Source: Serratia quinivorans (GTDB lineage Bacteria > Pseudomonadota > Gammaproteobacteria > Enterobacterales > Enterobacteriaceae). From it: 64,000 bases of DNA. A program made the translations under genes and the position numbers. The notes under the pieces were generated by a model. It did not search any database. It had not been told where the DNA came from and saw nothing but the letters and a program-made list of their open reading frames with translations. The DNA is taken from positions 1 to 64,000 of the forward strand of contig NZ_CAMKGL010000015.1 of the NCBI RefSeq assembly GCF_946227985.1, given 5' to 3'. Shown here one piece after another: positions 53,559 to 63,635 of this stretch; the stretch's first letter is position 1; the number at the start of each line of letters is the position of its first letter.

Positions 53559-53993
53559 TTACTTACCGCGCACTAACGGCAGGTTTTCCCCGCTCCAGCC
53601 GGCAATACCGTCTTTTAGCGTAACTACGTTTTCAAAACCGGCCTTGCTGAGGTTCTCTGCCGGCTCGCGGGAGGTGGTGCCGTTGGCACAAACCACGATG
53701 ATCGGCTGAGCCTTGTGTTTTTCCAGCTCGCCCAGACTGCCGCTTTTGATTTCGCTGGCGGTCAGGTTGATGGCGTTGGCCAGGTGGCCTCGGCGGAAAT
53801 CATCACGGCTGCGGGTATCAACCACAACGGCATCTTCTTTATTAATCAGGCGGGTGGCTTCACCACGGGTGATCTCTTTCACCTTGGAGAAACTGCTCTT
53901 GAACGTCATGACGATCACCGCAACCAGCAGGGCGATCCAGGCCAGGCTCAGTATGGGATGCTTGCTAACGAATTGCATAATTTCTTGCAGCAT
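53559..53993 (-). CDS. yibN: Rhodanese-domain inner-membrane protein YibN
   Basis: Membrane-anchored single-domain rhodanese of 144 residues: one N-terminal transmembrane helix (about 13-31), then a rhodanese fold with [10 protein letters not shown] and DGIAGWSGE near the end. Unlike the E. coli YibN I recall, which lacks a normal active-site loop, this one keeps CANGTTSR with Cys102, so sulfurtransferase activity is possible. ATG 53993 (MLQEIMQF) is chosen. First gene of the group leading to grxC, secB, gpsA. Confidence 0.92.
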   Translation of the reverse strand: MLQEIMQFVSKHPILSLAWIALLVAVIVMTFKSSFSKVKEITRGEATRLINKEDAVVVDTRSRDDFRRGHLANAINLTASEIKSGSLGELEKHKAQPIIVVCANGTTSREPAENLSKAGFENVVTLKDGIAGWSGENLPLVRGK

Positions 53994-54005
53994 GGGGTGT
54001 AACAA

Positions 54006-54292
54006 CTCCCGTTAGTTAAGGGAAAAAATAACTCAAGGTTCCAGAGTATACCTGCCGAGTGCAGCAAATACAGCCAATAAGCAAGCGCTATTGCAGAAAC
54101 TGCGGGCTACGCTGAGAAATTCACTGTGCCACAGCATAAAAGCCGCCCCTGTTCACCGCAACTTTGATCTCTCTGGGCTCTTTTTAAGCGGTCGCGTTGT
54201 AAAATCAGGCGGTTTTGAGAGTGAATAGCCATCCGCCCGACCATGAGTTGATGGCTATTCACAACTTAAAAGTTCATAACGAGGTTAACGCA
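54006..54292. other. yibN-gpmI divergent intergenic region
   Basis: Promoters for yibN and gpmI are expected here. The only structured element is the long inverted repeat at 54221-54262. GAGG at 54281-54284 is the gpmI ribosome binding site. Confidence 0.4.
54221..54262 (+). promoter_or_regulatory. 13-bp perfect inverted repeat in gpmI leader
   Basis: GTGAATAGCCATC (54221-54233) and its exact complement GATGGCTATTCAC (54250-54262), separated by 16 nt. It ends 30 nt before ATG 54293 and lacks a T-run, so it is not a classical terminator. It could be an mRNA hairpin or an operator; role unknown. Confidence 0.65.
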
Positions 54293-55837
54293 ATGTCGAG
54301 TAACAAAAAGCCGATGGTACTGGTGATCCTGGACGGTTACGGCCACCGCGAGGAGCAACAGGACAACGCCATTCTGAACGCCAAAACGCCGGTAATGGAC
54401 CGTCTGTGGCAACAGCAACCCCACACGCTGATCGCCGCCTCCGGGCTGGATGTCGGTCTGCCTGACGGCCAGATGGGTAACTCGGAAGTCGGCCACGTCA
54501 ACCTGGGTGCCGGGCGTATCGTTTATCAGGACCTGACCCGACTGGATAAAGAGATCAAAGAAGGCGATTTCTTCGCCAACCCAACGCTGACGGCAGCGGT
54601 CGATAAGGCCGTGCAGGCAGGCAAAGCGGTACATATCATGGGCCTGCTGTCACCGGGCGGCGTCCACAGCCACGAAGACCATATTCTGGCGATGATTGAA
54701 CTGGCTTCGCAACGGGGCGCCAAAGCCGTTTACCTGCACGCCTTCCTGGACGGTCGCGATACCCCGCCGCGCAGCGCAGAAGCCTCTCTGCAACGCTTTA
54801 GCGATGCCTTTGCCAAACTGGGCACCGGGCGCATCGCGTCGCTGATTGGCCGTTATTACGCCATGGACCGCGACAACCGTTGGGACCGCGTTCAACTGGC
54901 CTACGACCTGCTGACCCAGGCCAAGGGCGATTACCTCACCGATAACGCCGTGGGTGCCCTGCAGGCCGCTTACGAGCGCGGTGAAAACGACGAATTCGTC
55001 AAGCCGACCGTGCTGCAAGCCGCCGGTGAAGCCTCTGCCGAATTACATGATGGCGACGCACTGATCTTCATGAACTTCCGTGCCGATCGCGCACGCCAGA
55101 TCGTCCGCGCCTTTGTTAATGCCGATTTCGACGGCTTCCCTCGCGCCCAAGTCATCAATTTTGGCGATTTCGTGATGTTGACCGAGTATGCCGCCGATAT
55201 CAAAACCCCTTGCGCCTATCCGCCCGCATCGCTGAGCAATACCTTCGGTGAGTGGCTGATGAAACACGACAAGACCCAGCTACGCATTTCGGAAACCGAA
55301 AAATACGCTCACGTCACCTTCTTCTATAACGGCGGCGTTGAAGAGCCGTTCACCGGAGAAGATCGCGTGCTGATCAACTCACCGAAGGTCGCTACCTACG
55401 ATCTGCAGCCGGAAATGAGCGCAGCCGAGTTGACCGGCAAACTCCTGGCCGCCATTGGCAGCGGTAAATACGACGCCATTATCTGCAACTATCCGAATGG
55501 TGACATGGTGGGCCATACCGGTGTCTACGACGCGGCAGTGAAAGCCGTTGAAACGCTGGATAACTGCATCGCTCAGGTGGTCGAGGCGGTTAAGGCCGTT
55601 GACGGGCAGTTGCTGATCACCGCCGATCACGGCAACGCCGAACAAATGCGCGATCCGGCTACCGGCCAGGCGCATACCGCTCACACCAGCCTGCCGGTAC
55701 CGCTGATTTACGTCGGCAAGCCTGCCAACGCAGTCAATGGTGGCAAGCTTTCGGACATCGCGCCAACCATGCTGACGCTGATGGGAATGGAAATCCCGCA
55801 AGAGATGACTGGTAAGCCGCTGTTCATCGTGGAATAA
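54293..55837 (+). CDS. gpmI: 2,3-bisphosphoglycerate-independent phosphoglycerate mutase
   Basis: Manganese-dependent glycolytic mutase of the alkaline phosphatase superfamily (gpmM in E. coli). The 514-residue product has metal ligand Asp14 in LDGYG, phosphoserine Ser64 in [14 protein letters not shown], and metal-binding [16 protein letters not shown] and HTAHT motifs near the C-terminus. ATG 54293 (MSSNKKPMV) with GAGG upstream is chosen over frames further upstream. It is followed by envC after 9 nt. Confidence 0.97.
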   Translation: MSSNKKPMVLVILDGYGHREEQQDNAILNAKTPVMDRLWQQQPHTLIAASGLDVGLPDGQMGNSEVGHVNLGAGRIVYQDLTRLDKEIKEGDFFANPTLTAAVDKAVQAGKAVHIMGLLSPGGVHSHEDHILAMIELASQRGAKAVYLHAFLDGRDTPPRSAEASLQRFSDAFAKLGTGRIASLIGRYYAMDRDNRWDRVQLAYDLLTQAKGDYLTDNAVGALQAAYERGENDEFVKPTVLQAAGEASAELHDGDALIFMNFRADRARQIVRAFVNADFDGFPRAQVINFGDFVMLTEYAADIKTPCAYPPASLSNTFGEWLMKHDKTQLRISETEKYAHVTFFYNGGVEEPFTGEDRVLINSPKVATYDLQPEMSAAELTGKLLAAIGSGKYDAIICNYPNGDMVGHTGVYDAAVKAVETLDNCIAQVVEAVKAVDGQLLITADHGNAEQMRDPATGQAHTAHTSLPVPLIYVGKPANAVNGGKLSDIAPTMLTLMGMEIPQEMTGKPLFIVE

Positions 55838-55846
55838 TCCTTCTCC

Positions 55847-57181
55847 ATGAGGGAAAAGGCGTTTTTTGCACTATCAAGGGTAACCCGAAGCGCAAACGCA
55901 GGCAGCCAACCGCTGCCTGAACGCACCGCGCCAAGGAAGTTGACCACCATGTGCGCCAGCGTATTTTACGCTGGCGTCTTGTTGTTGCCGTTAGCCAGCC
56001 AGGCCGCGGAGGACAACAAATCCCAGCTCAAAGACATCCAGCAAAGCATCGCCGAGAAAGAAAAGGCGGTTAAACAGCAGCAGCAACAGCGCAGCTCACT
56101 GCAGGATCAGCTTAAGCAGCAAGAAAAAACCATCGCCCAGGCCAGCCGCCTGCTGCGTGATACCCAGAGCACATTGAGCCAGTTGGGGAAAGATATCTCC
56201 GGCCTGAACGCCTCAATCGCCACGCTGCAAAAGCAGCAGTCTACCCAGCAGAAAATCCTGGCCAAACAGCTCGATGCCGCCTTTAGGCAAGGCCAGCACA
56301 GCGCCGTCCAGTTGGTGCTCAGCGGTGAAGAGAGCCAGCGCAGCGAGCGTATTTTGGCTTACTTCGGTTATCTGAACGAAGCGCGCCAGCAAACGATTGA
56401 AGAGCTGAAACAAACCCGCGCCGAACTGGCCAAGCAAAAAACCACGCTGGTCGCCAAACAAGGCCAACAGAAATCGCTGCTGGGCGAGCAACAAACGCAG
56501 CAACAGAAGCTGGAGCAGGCCCGCGGAGCGCGCAAGAAAACATTGACCGCACTGGAGGCCTCGCTGGAAAAAGACCAACAGCGTCTGGTAGAACTGCGTC
56601 AGAACGAAACCCGCATGCGCGACAAAATTGCCCGGGCCGAACGTGAAGCCCGCGCCCGTGCGGAACGTGAAGCGCGTGAAGCCGCCAAGGTGCGCGAGCA
56701 GGTTCGCGTCAAAGAACAGCAGGCGAAGAAAACCGGCACCAGCTATAAGCCAAGCGAAGCCGATCGTTCGCTGATGGCCCGTACCGGCGGTCTCGGTCGG
56801 CCAAACGGCCAGGCAATATGGCCAGTGCGCGGCCGCACACTGCACGGCTTTGGCGAACAGTTGCAAGGCGAGTTACGCTGGAAAGGCATGGTAATCGAAG
56901 CCAGAGAAGGCAGCGAAGTCAAAGCCATCGCCGATGGCCGCGTATTGCTGGCCGACTGGTTACAGGGCTATGGCCTGGTGGTCGTCATCGAGCACGGTAA
57001 GGGTGACATGAGCCTGTATGGCTACAACCAAAGCGCGTTGGTCAATGTCGGGGCGCAGGTGCGTGCCGGTCAACCAATAGCCTTAGTGGGTACCAGCGGG
57101 GGCCAGGGAACGCCGTCGCTCTATTTCGAAATTCGTCGCCAGGGTCAGGCCGTTAACCCACTGCCGTGGTTGGGAAGATAG
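55847..57181 (+). CDS. envC: Murein hydrolase activator EnvC
   Basis: Periplasmic septal factor that activates AmiA and AmiB and is controlled by FtsEX. The 444-residue product has a hydrophobic signal segment (about 36-53, ending SQA-AED), a long coiled coil (about 56-285, rich in Q, K and E) and a C-terminal LytM domain (about 322-444). The LytM domain lacks normal zinc ligands (LYFEIRRQ where an active one has HxH), as in known EnvC. ATG 55847 is used, but ATG 55949 would also give a signal peptide. Cotranscribed with gpmI and yibQ. Confidence 0.92.
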   Translation: MREKAFFALSRVTRSANAGSQPLPERTAPRKLTTMCASVFYAGVLLLPLASQAAEDNKSQLKDIQQSIAEKEKAVKQQQQQRSSLQDQLKQQEKTIAQASRLLRDTQSTLSQLGKDISGLNASIATLQKQQSTQQKILAKQLDAAFRQGQHSAVQLVLSGEESQRSERILAYFGYLNEARQQTIEELKQTRAELAKQKTTLVAKQGQQKSLLGEQQTQQQKLEQARGARKKTLTALEASLEKDQQRLVELRQNETRMRDKIARAEREARARAEREAREAAKVREQVRVKEQQAKKTGTSYKPSEADRSLMARTGGLGRPNGQAIWPVRGRTLHGFGEQLQGELRWKGMVIEAREGSEVKAIADGRVLLADWLQGYGLVVVIEHGKGDMSLYGYNQSALVNVGAQVRAGQPIALVGTSGGQGTPSLYFEIRRQGQAVNPLPWLGR

Positions 57182-57183
57182 AT

Positions 57184-58146
57184 TTGCACTATATCAAAAC
57201 CCGTACTGTCGTATTGATTGGCTGCCTGCTGCAGGTTTGCGCCGCACAGGCAGGTAAATTATCCATTGTTATCGATGACGTGGGCTATCGGCCACATGAA
57301 GAAGGCGCCGTGCTGCAGATGCCAACCGCGATCTCCGTCGCCGTACTGCCCAACGCCCCTCATGCCCGCTTAATGGCCACCCGCGCCCACGGCCAGGGGC
57401 GTGAAGTGCTGATCCATATGCCGATGGCACCGCTCAGCAAACAGCCGCTGGAACGCGATACGTTACAGCCGTCGATGAGCAGCGAAGAGATCCAGCGTAT
57501 TATCCGCAATGCGGTCAATAATGTGCCCTATGCGGTGGGTATGAATAACCACATGGGCAGCGCCATGACCTCCAGCCTGCCGGGCATGCAGAAAGTGATG
57601 CAGGCGCTCGACAGCTACCAGCTTTATTTCCTCGACAGCATGACCATTGGCAATAGCCAGGCCACCCGCGCTGCCGCCGGCACACACGTTAAGGTGATCA
57701 AGCGCAAGGTATTCCTGGACGATACCGCCAACGAAGCCGACATCCGTCGGCAGTTTAACCGTGCGGTCGAGTTGGCACGACGTAATGGCTCCGCCATCGC
57801 CATTGGCCACCCGCGCCCGGCGACGGTAAGGGTATTGCAGCAAATGCTGCCGACATTGCCGGCCGATATCGTGTTGGTAAAACCCAGCTCACTGCTGAAT
57901 GAACCTCAGGGCGGCAGCGGTGGCAGTTACGTCCCACCAGCGGTCAAACCGCCGAAATCGCAGCCGAAGAACCCGTTCACCGGCGGTATCAAGCAGTGTA
58001 AGGTCAAGTTACCGAAGGAAAAAGTCAGTGCAGGCAAGGTCATAAGTGTGATCGGTGAAAGTGTGGCACAGTCGCCGGCCGTAACCTTTATCAAACACCA
58101 GTGGCAACGCTGGACGGACTCAACGCCAGACAAACCCAAAGCATAA
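57184..58146 (+). CDS. yibQ: Divergent polysaccharide deacetylase YibQ
   Basis: Secreted protein of 320 residues: signal peptide (about 1-23), then a NodB-like fold with IVIDDVGYR, IHMPMAPLSKQP, NNHMGS and GHPRPATV. Matches E. coli YibQ, of unknown substrate. I chose TTG 57184 because GGGAAG lies at the right distance; GTG 57166, inside the envC end, is an alternative without a ribosome binding site. The C-terminus is Pro/Gly-rich then charged. Last gene of gpmI-envC-yibQ. Confidence 0.85.
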   Translation: MHYIKTRTVVLIGCLLQVCAAQAGKLSIVIDDVGYRPHEEGAVLQMPTAISVAVLPNAPHARLMATRAHGQGREVLIHMPMAPLSKQPLERDTLQPSMSSEEIQRIIRNAVNNVPYAVGMNNHMGSAMTSSLPGMQKVMQALDSYQLYFLDSMTIGNSQATRAAAGTHVKVIKRKVFLDDTANEADIRRQFNRAVELARRNGSAIAIGHPRPATVRVLQQMLPTLPADIVLVKPSSLLNEPQGGSGGSYVPPAVKPPKSQPKNPFTGGIKQCKVKLPKEKVSAGKVISVIGESVAQSPAVTFIKHQWQRWTDSTPDKPKA

Positions 58147-58175
58147 AAAAAGGGCCGGAATTCCGGCCCTTTTTA
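58145..58175. terminator. Bidirectional terminator between yibQ and tdh
   Basis: Perfect palindrome AGGGCCGG-AATT-CCGGCCCT (58151-58170) flanked by A and T runs; serves the convergent genes. Confidence 0.9.
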
Positions 58176-58195
58176 CATCTAAACAGCAACTTAAA

Positions 58196-59221
58196 CTAAT
58201 CCCAGCTCAAAACTACTTTGCCGGACTGACCGGAACGCATGGCATCAAAGCCCTGCTGGAACTGGTCGATTGAGAAACGGTGGGTGATGATAGGCGTCAG
58301 ATCCAGACCAGACTGGATCAGCGCGGCCATCTTGTACCAGGTCTCAAACATTTCGCGGCCGTAAATCCCTTTGATAAACAGCCCTTTGAAGATCACCTGA
58401 TTCCAGTCGATCGACATATCCGACGGTGGAATACCCAGCATGGCAATACGCCCGCCGTGGTTCATCGCATTGAGCAAGGTACGGAACGCCGGTGGCGCAC
58501 CGGACATTTCCAACCCAACGTCAAAGCCCTCAGTCATGCCCAGCTCGGCCATTACGTCATTCAGGTTCTCTTTGCTGACGTTCACCGCACGGGTCACGCC
58601 CATTTTGCGCGCCAGATCCAGACGGTATTCGTTAACGTCAGTGATCACTACATGGCGGGCACCAACGTGCTTGCACACCGCCGCCGCCATGATGCCGATC
58701 GGCCCGGCACCGGAAACCAGCACGTCTTCGCCAACCAGATCAAACGACAGCGCGGTGTGAACCGCATTGCCGAACGGGTCGAAGATAGACGCCAGCTCAT
58801 CGGAAATATTGTCCGGGATTTTGAAGGCGTTAAACGCCGGGATCACCAGATATTCAGCAAATGAGCCTGGGCGGTTCACGCCCACGCCGGTGGTATTGCG
58901 GCACAGGTGTGTACGGCCACCACGGCAGTTACGGCAATGGCCACAGGTGATATGGCCTTCGCCGGAAACGCGGTCACCGACGGTGAAGCCTTTGACTTCC
59001 TGGCCGATGGCAACCACTTCACCGACATACTCATGGCCGACCACCATAGGGACCGGGATGGTTTTCTGTGACCATTCATCCCAGTTATAAATATGAACAT
59101 CGGTACCGCAGATCGCAGTTTTACGGATTTTAATCATGATGTCGTTATGGCCCAGCTCCGGCTGAGGCACATCGGTCATCCAAATCCCTTCTTCCGCTTT
59201 CAGTTTTGACAATGCTTTCAT
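58196..59221 (-). CDS. tdh: L-threonine 3-dehydrogenase
   Basis: NAD+ oxidation of threonine to 2-amino-3-ketobutyrate. The 341-residue medium-chain dehydrogenase has catalytic zinc ligand Cys38 in ICGTDVHIY, the four-cysteine structural zinc lobe [15 protein letters not shown] (about 93-107) and the Rossmann motif GAGPIG. Starts 9 nt after the kbl stop; E. coli kbl-tdh is Lrp-controlled. Confidence 0.97.
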   Translation of the reverse strand: MKALSKLKAEEGIWMTDVPQPELGHNDIMIKIRKTAICGTDVHIYNWDEWSQKTIPVPMVVGHEYVGEVVAIGQEVKGFTVGDRVSGEGHITCGHCRNCRGGRTHLCRNTTGVGVNRPGSFAEYLVIPAFNAFKIPDNISDELASIFDPFGNAVHTALSFDLVGEDVLVSGAGPIGIMAAAVCKHVGARHVVITDVNEYRLDLARKMGVTRAVNVSKENLNDVMAELGMTEGFDVGLEMSGAPPAFRTLLNAMNHGGRIAMLGIPPSDMSIDWNQVIFKGLFIKGIYGREMFETWYKMAALIQSGLDLTPIITHRFSIDQFQQGFDAMRSGQSGKVVLSWD

Positions 59222-59230
59222 GGTTTTACC

Positions 59231-60427
59231 TTATGCAATAACGCCAAGATCTTTACCGATACGAATGAACGCCGCAATCGCACGTTCAATTTGCTCCGGG
59301 GTGTGATCGGCGGACATCTGGGTACGGATGCGCGCCTGGCCTTTCGGCACCACCGGATAGAAGAAACCCGTTACATAAATGCCTTCCTTGAGCAACGCAT
59401 TGGCAAATTCCTGCGCCAGTTTTGCTTCACCCAACATCACCGGGATGATGGCGTGATCGGCCCCGGCCAGCGTAAAGCCCGCCGCGGTCATTTTTTCACG
59501 GAACAGGCTGGCATTGGCCCACAGACGGTCGCGCAACGCGTCACCCTGCTCCAGCAGTTCCAGGACTTTAATCGAAGCGGCAACGATCGCCGGCGCCAAC
59601 GAGTTGGAGAACAGATAGGGGCGTGAACGCTGACGCAGCCACTCAACCACTTCTTTCTTCGCCGCAGTATAACCGCCGGAAGCGCCGCCCAAGGCCTTGC
59701 CCAGGGTGCCGGTAATGATGTCGACGCGACCCATGACTTCACAATATTCGTGTGTGCCGCGCCCGTTGGCCCCGACAAAACCGACCGCGTGGGAGTCATC
59801 GACCATCACCAGCGCCTGATATTGATCCGCCAAGTCACACACCCCTTTCAGGTTGGCTATCACGCCGTCCATCGAGAACACGCCGTCGGTGGCGATCATA
59901 ATGTGGCGTGCGCCGTCGGCTTTCGCCTGCTCAAGCTGCGCGGCCAGTTCGGTCATGTCGTTGTTGGCGTAGCGGTAGCGTTTCGCCTTGCACAGGCGGA
60001 CGCCGTCAATGATTGACGCATGGTTCAATGCATCGGAGATAATCGCGTCTTCCGGGCCCAACAGGGTTTCGAACAGCCCGCCGTTGGCATCAAAACAGGA
60101 GGAATACAGAATGGCGTCTTCCATGCCGAGAAAATCGGCCAGCTTTTGTTCCAACTGTTTATGGCTGTCCTGGGTGCCGCAGATAAAGCGCACCGACGCC
60201 ATGCCGAAACCGTGGCTGTCCATACCGGCCTTGGCTGCCGCGATCATTGCCGGGTGGTTGGCCAGGCCAAGATAGTTGTTGGCGCAGAAGTTGATCACAT
60301 GGCGGCCGTCAGCAACGGCAATATCCGCCTGCTGAGCGCTGGTGATGATGCGTTCTTCTTTGAACAAACCTTCGCTGCGGGTAGTCTCAAGTTGTTGTTC
60401 CAACTGCTGATAAAAAGACGCGGACAT
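59231..60427 (-). CDS. kbl: 2-amino-3-ketobutyrate CoA ligase (glycine C-acetyltransferase)
   Basis: PLP enzyme that splits 2-amino-3-ketobutyrate with CoA into glycine and acetyl-CoA. The 398-residue product has [10 protein letters not shown] (50-59), [14 protein letters not shown] and the PLP lysine Lys244 in [10 protein letters not shown]. First gene of kbl-tdh, divergent from hldD. Confidence 0.97.
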   Translation of the reverse strand: MSASFYQQLEQQLETTRSEGLFKEERIITSAQQADIAVADGRHVINFCANNYLGLANHPAMIAAAKAGMDSHGFGMASVRFICGTQDSHKQLEQKLADFLGMEDAILYSSCFDANGGLFETLLGPEDAIISDALNHASIIDGVRLCKAKRYRYANNDMTELAAQLEQAKADGARHIMIATDGVFSMDGVIANLKGVCDLADQYQALVMVDDSHAVGFVGANGRGTHEYCEVMGRVDIITGTLGKALGGASGGYTAAKKEVVEWLRQRSRPYLFSNSLAPAIVAASIKVLELLEQGDALRDRLWANASLFREKMTAAGFTLAGADHAIIPVMLGEAKLAQEFANALLKEGIYVTGFFYPVVPKGQARIRTQMSADHTPEQIERAIAAFIRIGKDLGVIA

Positions 60428-60667
60428 TCGGTTATCTCCAGGATTGGTCTGTTTTCAACATATTTTACTGATTTGTAACCAAACTGACGAGAATCTGCGG
60501 GAGAGAATATGAAAATTGCAGCAGATATCACGGCAAAGTGCTGTGGAGCTCGACATCGCGGGATATTCAGAGCCCGTCCGATGTTTGCGACGACATGAAA
60601 TGCTATTATAAGCAGCATTGAGCGTGGGGCACTGTGTCCCACCGGGCAGAATAACAGGGGTAACCCA

Positions 60668-61597
60668 ATGATTATCGTCACTGGTGGCGCCGGCATGATC
60701 GGCAGCAATATCATTAAGGCGCTGAATGACACAGGGTATCGCGATATCCTGGTGGTAGATAACCTGAAAGACGGCACCAAATTCGCCAACCTGGTCGATC
60801 TCGATATCGCCGACTATATCGATAAAGAAGATTTCATCGCCAATATCATCGCCGGTGACGATCTGGGCGAAATCGACGCCATCTTCCATGAGGGCGCCTG
60901 CTCTTCCACCACCGAGTGGGACGGCAAGTACATGATGGACAATAACTATCAGTACTCCAAAGACCTGCTGCACTACTGCCTGGATCGCGAAATTCCGTTC
61001 CTGTATGCCTCATCCGCAGCCACCTACGGCGGCCGCGAAGAATTTATCGAAGAGCGCCAATTTGAAGCACCGCTGAACGTCTACGGCTACTCCAAATTCC
61101 TGTTCGACCAATATGTCCGTGAAATTCTGCCGCAGGCGGATTCGCAGATTTGCGGCTTCCGTTACTTCAACGTTTATGGCCCGCGCGAAGGTCACAAAGG
61201 CAGCATGGCCAGCGTGGCGTTCCACCTGAACGGCCAGATCAACCGCGGCGAGAGCCCAAAACTGTTCGACGGCAGCCAGGACTTCAAACGTGACTTCATC
61301 TACGTCGGCGACGTGGCGGCAGTAAACCTGTGGTTCTTGAAAAGCGGCGTATCCGGCATCTTCAACTGCGGCACCGGCCGTGCTGAAACCTTCCAGGCGG
61401 TCGCCGATGCGGTGGTCGATTTCCACCAGAAGGGGGCGGTAGAAAATATCCCGTTCCCGGAAAAACTGAAGGGTCGCTACCAGGCATTCACTCAGGCCGA
61501 TCTGACCAAACTGCGCGCTGCCGGTTATGACGCACCGTTCAAAACGGTCGCCGAGGGCGTGAAAGAGTACATGGCCTGGTTGAACCGCACCGCTTAA
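60668..61597 (+). CDS. hldD: ADP-L-glycero-D-manno-heptose-6-epimerase
   Basis: Last step in making ADP-L-glycero-D-manno-heptose for the LPS inner core (rfaD, gmhD). The 309-residue short-chain epimerase has the nucleotide motif GGAGMIG (6-12), and Tyr139/Lys143 in YGYSK. CAGGGG precedes the ATG. First gene of hldD-waaF-waaC, divergent from kbl; the intergenic 240 bp should hold both promoters (E. coli hldD is partly heat-shock driven). Confidence 0.97.
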   Translation: MIIVTGGAGMIGSNIIKALNDTGYRDILVVDNLKDGTKFANLVDLDIADYIDKEDFIANIIAGDDLGEIDAIFHEGACSSTTEWDGKYMMDNNYQYSKDLLHYCLDREIPFLYASSAATYGGREEFIEERQFEAPLNVYGYSKFLFDQYVREILPQADSQICGFRYFNVYGPREGHKGSMASVAFHLNGQINRGESPKLFDGSQDFKRDFIYVGDVAAVNLWFLKSGVSGIFNCGTGRAETFQAVADAVVDFHQKGAVENIPFPEKLKGRYQAFTQADLTKLRAAGYDAPFKTVAEGVKEYMAWLNRTA

Positions 61598-61620
61598 GCT
61601 GAAGGGATTTGACGTAGGGT

Positions 61621-62667
61621 ATGAAAATACTGGTTATCGGCCCTTCTTGGGTTGGCGATATGATGATGTCGCAAAGTCTCTACCGCACCCTGAAGGCCGA
61701 GCACCCGACGGCAGAAATTGATGTGATGGCGCCGGCCTGGTGCCGTCCATTACTGGCGCGTATGCCTGAGGTCAATCAGGCCCTGTCGATGCCATTGGGC
61801 CACGGTGCGCTGGCGCTCGGCGAACGCCGACGACTGGGGCATGCCCTGCGAGCCAACGGCTACGATCGCGCCTATGTACTGCCAAACTCATTCAAATCCG
61901 CACTGGTGCCTTTCTTTGCCAAGGTGCCGCAACGCACCGGCTGGCGCGGGGAAATGCGCTATGGCCTGCTGAATGATATTCGCTTGCTGGACAAAACCGC
62001 CTTTCCGCTGATGGTGCAGCGTTACGTAGCCCTCGCCTATGACAAACAACGCATTCAGCGCGCCGAAGACCTGCCACAGCCTCTGTTATGGCCGCAACTG
62101 CAGGTCAGCGACGAAGAAATTGCCGAAACCACCGCCGCCTTCAATCTGACCGATCATCGGCCGATTATCGGCTTTTGCCCAGGCGCCGAATTTGGCCCAG
62201 CCAAACGCTGGCCGCACTATCATTACGCCCGGCTTGCGCAGAAGCTGATTGACCAGGGTTATCAAATCGCCCTGTTTGGCTCCGCCAAAGATAATGAAGC
62301 GGGTGAGCAGATACGGGCCGCGCTGGATGATGACTCTCGCGGCTTTTGCATGAATCTGGCCGGGGAAACCCAGCTTGAGCAAGCGGTGATCCTGCTGGCT
62401 TCCTGTTCGGCCGTGGTCAGTAACGACTCCGGCCTGATGCACGTCGCCGCAGCATTGAACAAACCGCTGATCGCCTTGTACGGCCCAAGCAGCCCGGACT
62501 TCACGCCGCCGCTGTCCAACAAGGCCAAAGTGATCCGCTTAATAAGCGGTTACCATAAGATACGCAAAGGCGATGCCGAGCAGGGATACCATCAGAGCCT
62601 GATCGATATTCAGCCACAGCAGGTGTTGGACGCGCTGACGCCGTTACTTGCCGCCAGCGAGGAATAA
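61621..62667 (+). CDS. waaF: ADP-heptose-LPS heptosyltransferase II
   Basis: Adds the second heptose to the LPS inner core (rfaF). The 348-residue GT9 product begins MKILVIGPSWVGDMMMSQSLY, has FCPGAEFGPAKRWP (acceptor/ADP-heptose loop) and VVSNDSGLMHVAAALNKP (about 261-278). It follows hldD by 23 nt and waaC begins 2 nt after its stop. Confidence 0.97.
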   Translation: MKILVIGPSWVGDMMMSQSLYRTLKAEHPTAEIDVMAPAWCRPLLARMPEVNQALSMPLGHGALALGERRRLGHALRANGYDRAYVLPNSFKSALVPFFAKVPQRTGWRGEMRYGLLNDIRLLDKTAFPLMVQRYVALAYDKQRIQRAEDLPQPLLWPQLQVSDEEIAETTAAFNLTDHRPIIGFCPGAEFGPAKRWPHYHYARLAQKLIDQGYQIALFGSAKDNEAGEQIRAALDDDSRGFCMNLAGETQLEQAVILLASCSAVVSNDSGLMHVAAALNKPLIALYGPSSPDFTPPLSNKAKVIRLISGYHKIRKGDAEQGYHQSLIDIQPQQVLDALTPLLAASEE

Positions 62668-62669
62668 GC

Positions 62670-63635
62670 ATGCAGGTGTTGATTGTTAAAACTTCCTCCA
62701 TGGGAGATGTACTCCATACGCTGCCGGCGTTGACCGACGCGATGCAGGCGATCCCCGGCATCCGCTTTGACTGGGTGGTAGAGGAAGGTTTCAGCCAAAT
62801 TCCCACCTGGCATCCGGCGGTAGACCGCGTTATCCCGGTGGCAATCCGCCGTTGGCGCAAAAACTGGTTCGGCAGCGAAACCCGCCAGCAACGTTGCGAC
62901 TTTAAACGTGTGGTGCAGGAACGTGACTACGATGTCGTGATCGACGCCCAGGGGCTAATCAAAAGCGCCGCGCTGATCACCCGTATCGCCAAAGGCAGCA
63001 AACATGGCCAGGACAGCAAAAGCGCCCGCGAACCTTTCGCAAGCTGGTTTTATAACCATCGCCATGATATCGACAAACAACAGCATGCCGTAGAACGCAC
63101 ACGTGAGCTGTTCGCCAAAAGCCTGGGCTATGACAAGCCGGACAGCTACGGCGATTACGCCATTGCGGCCCGCTTTCTGAGCCATCTGCCGGCCGATGCC
63201 GGGCAGTATCTGGTGTTTTTGCACGCCACAACCCGCGACGAAAAACACTGGCCGGAAGATCACTGGCGCGACCTGATTACGTTGGCCGCAGCGAGCGGAT
63301 TAAAGATTAAACTGCCGTGGGGCGCAGAGCACGAACGTCAGCGCGCGCTGCGTCTGGCGGAAGGCTTTTCACAGGTTGAAGTTTTGCCAAAACTCAGTCT
63401 GCAACAGGTGGCCGAAGTCCTGGCAGGCGCAAAAGCCGTTGTCTCGGTTGATACCGGCCTCAGCCACTTGACCGCCGCGCTCGACAGGCCGAATATCACG
63501 CTGTTTGGCCCCACCGATCCAGGCTTGATCGGCGGCTATGGTCAGAATCAACACTCATTGATTTCCCCAGAAAAAAGCATGGCAACCCTCACCGCCGACG
63601 CAGTCTGGGCAGAGTTGCAAAAGGTTATCGAATGA
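62670..63635 (+). CDS. waaC: LPS heptosyltransferase I
   Basis: Adds the first heptose to Kdo of lipid A (rfaC). The 321-residue GT9 product begins MQVLIVKTSSMGDVLHTLPALTDA, with IDAQGLIKSA and VSVDTGLSHLTAALDRPNI near 261-280. Its stop codon overlaps the next start by 4 nt (ATGA), continuing the operon. Confidence 0.97.
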   Translation: MQVLIVKTSSMGDVLHTLPALTDAMQAIPGIRFDWVVEEGFSQIPTWHPAVDRVIPVAIRRWRKNWFGSETRQQRCDFKRVVQERDYDVVIDAQGLIKSAALITRIAKGSKHGQDSKSAREPFASWFYNHRHDIDKQQHAVERTRELFAKSLGYDKPDSYGDYAIAARFLSHLPADAGQYLVFLHATTRDEKHWPEDHWRDLITLAAASGLKIKLPWGAEHERQRALRLAEGFSQVEVLPKLSLQQVAEVLAGAKAVVSVDTGLSHLTAALDRPNITLFGPTDPGLIGGYGQNQHSLISPEKSMATLTADAVWAELQKVIE

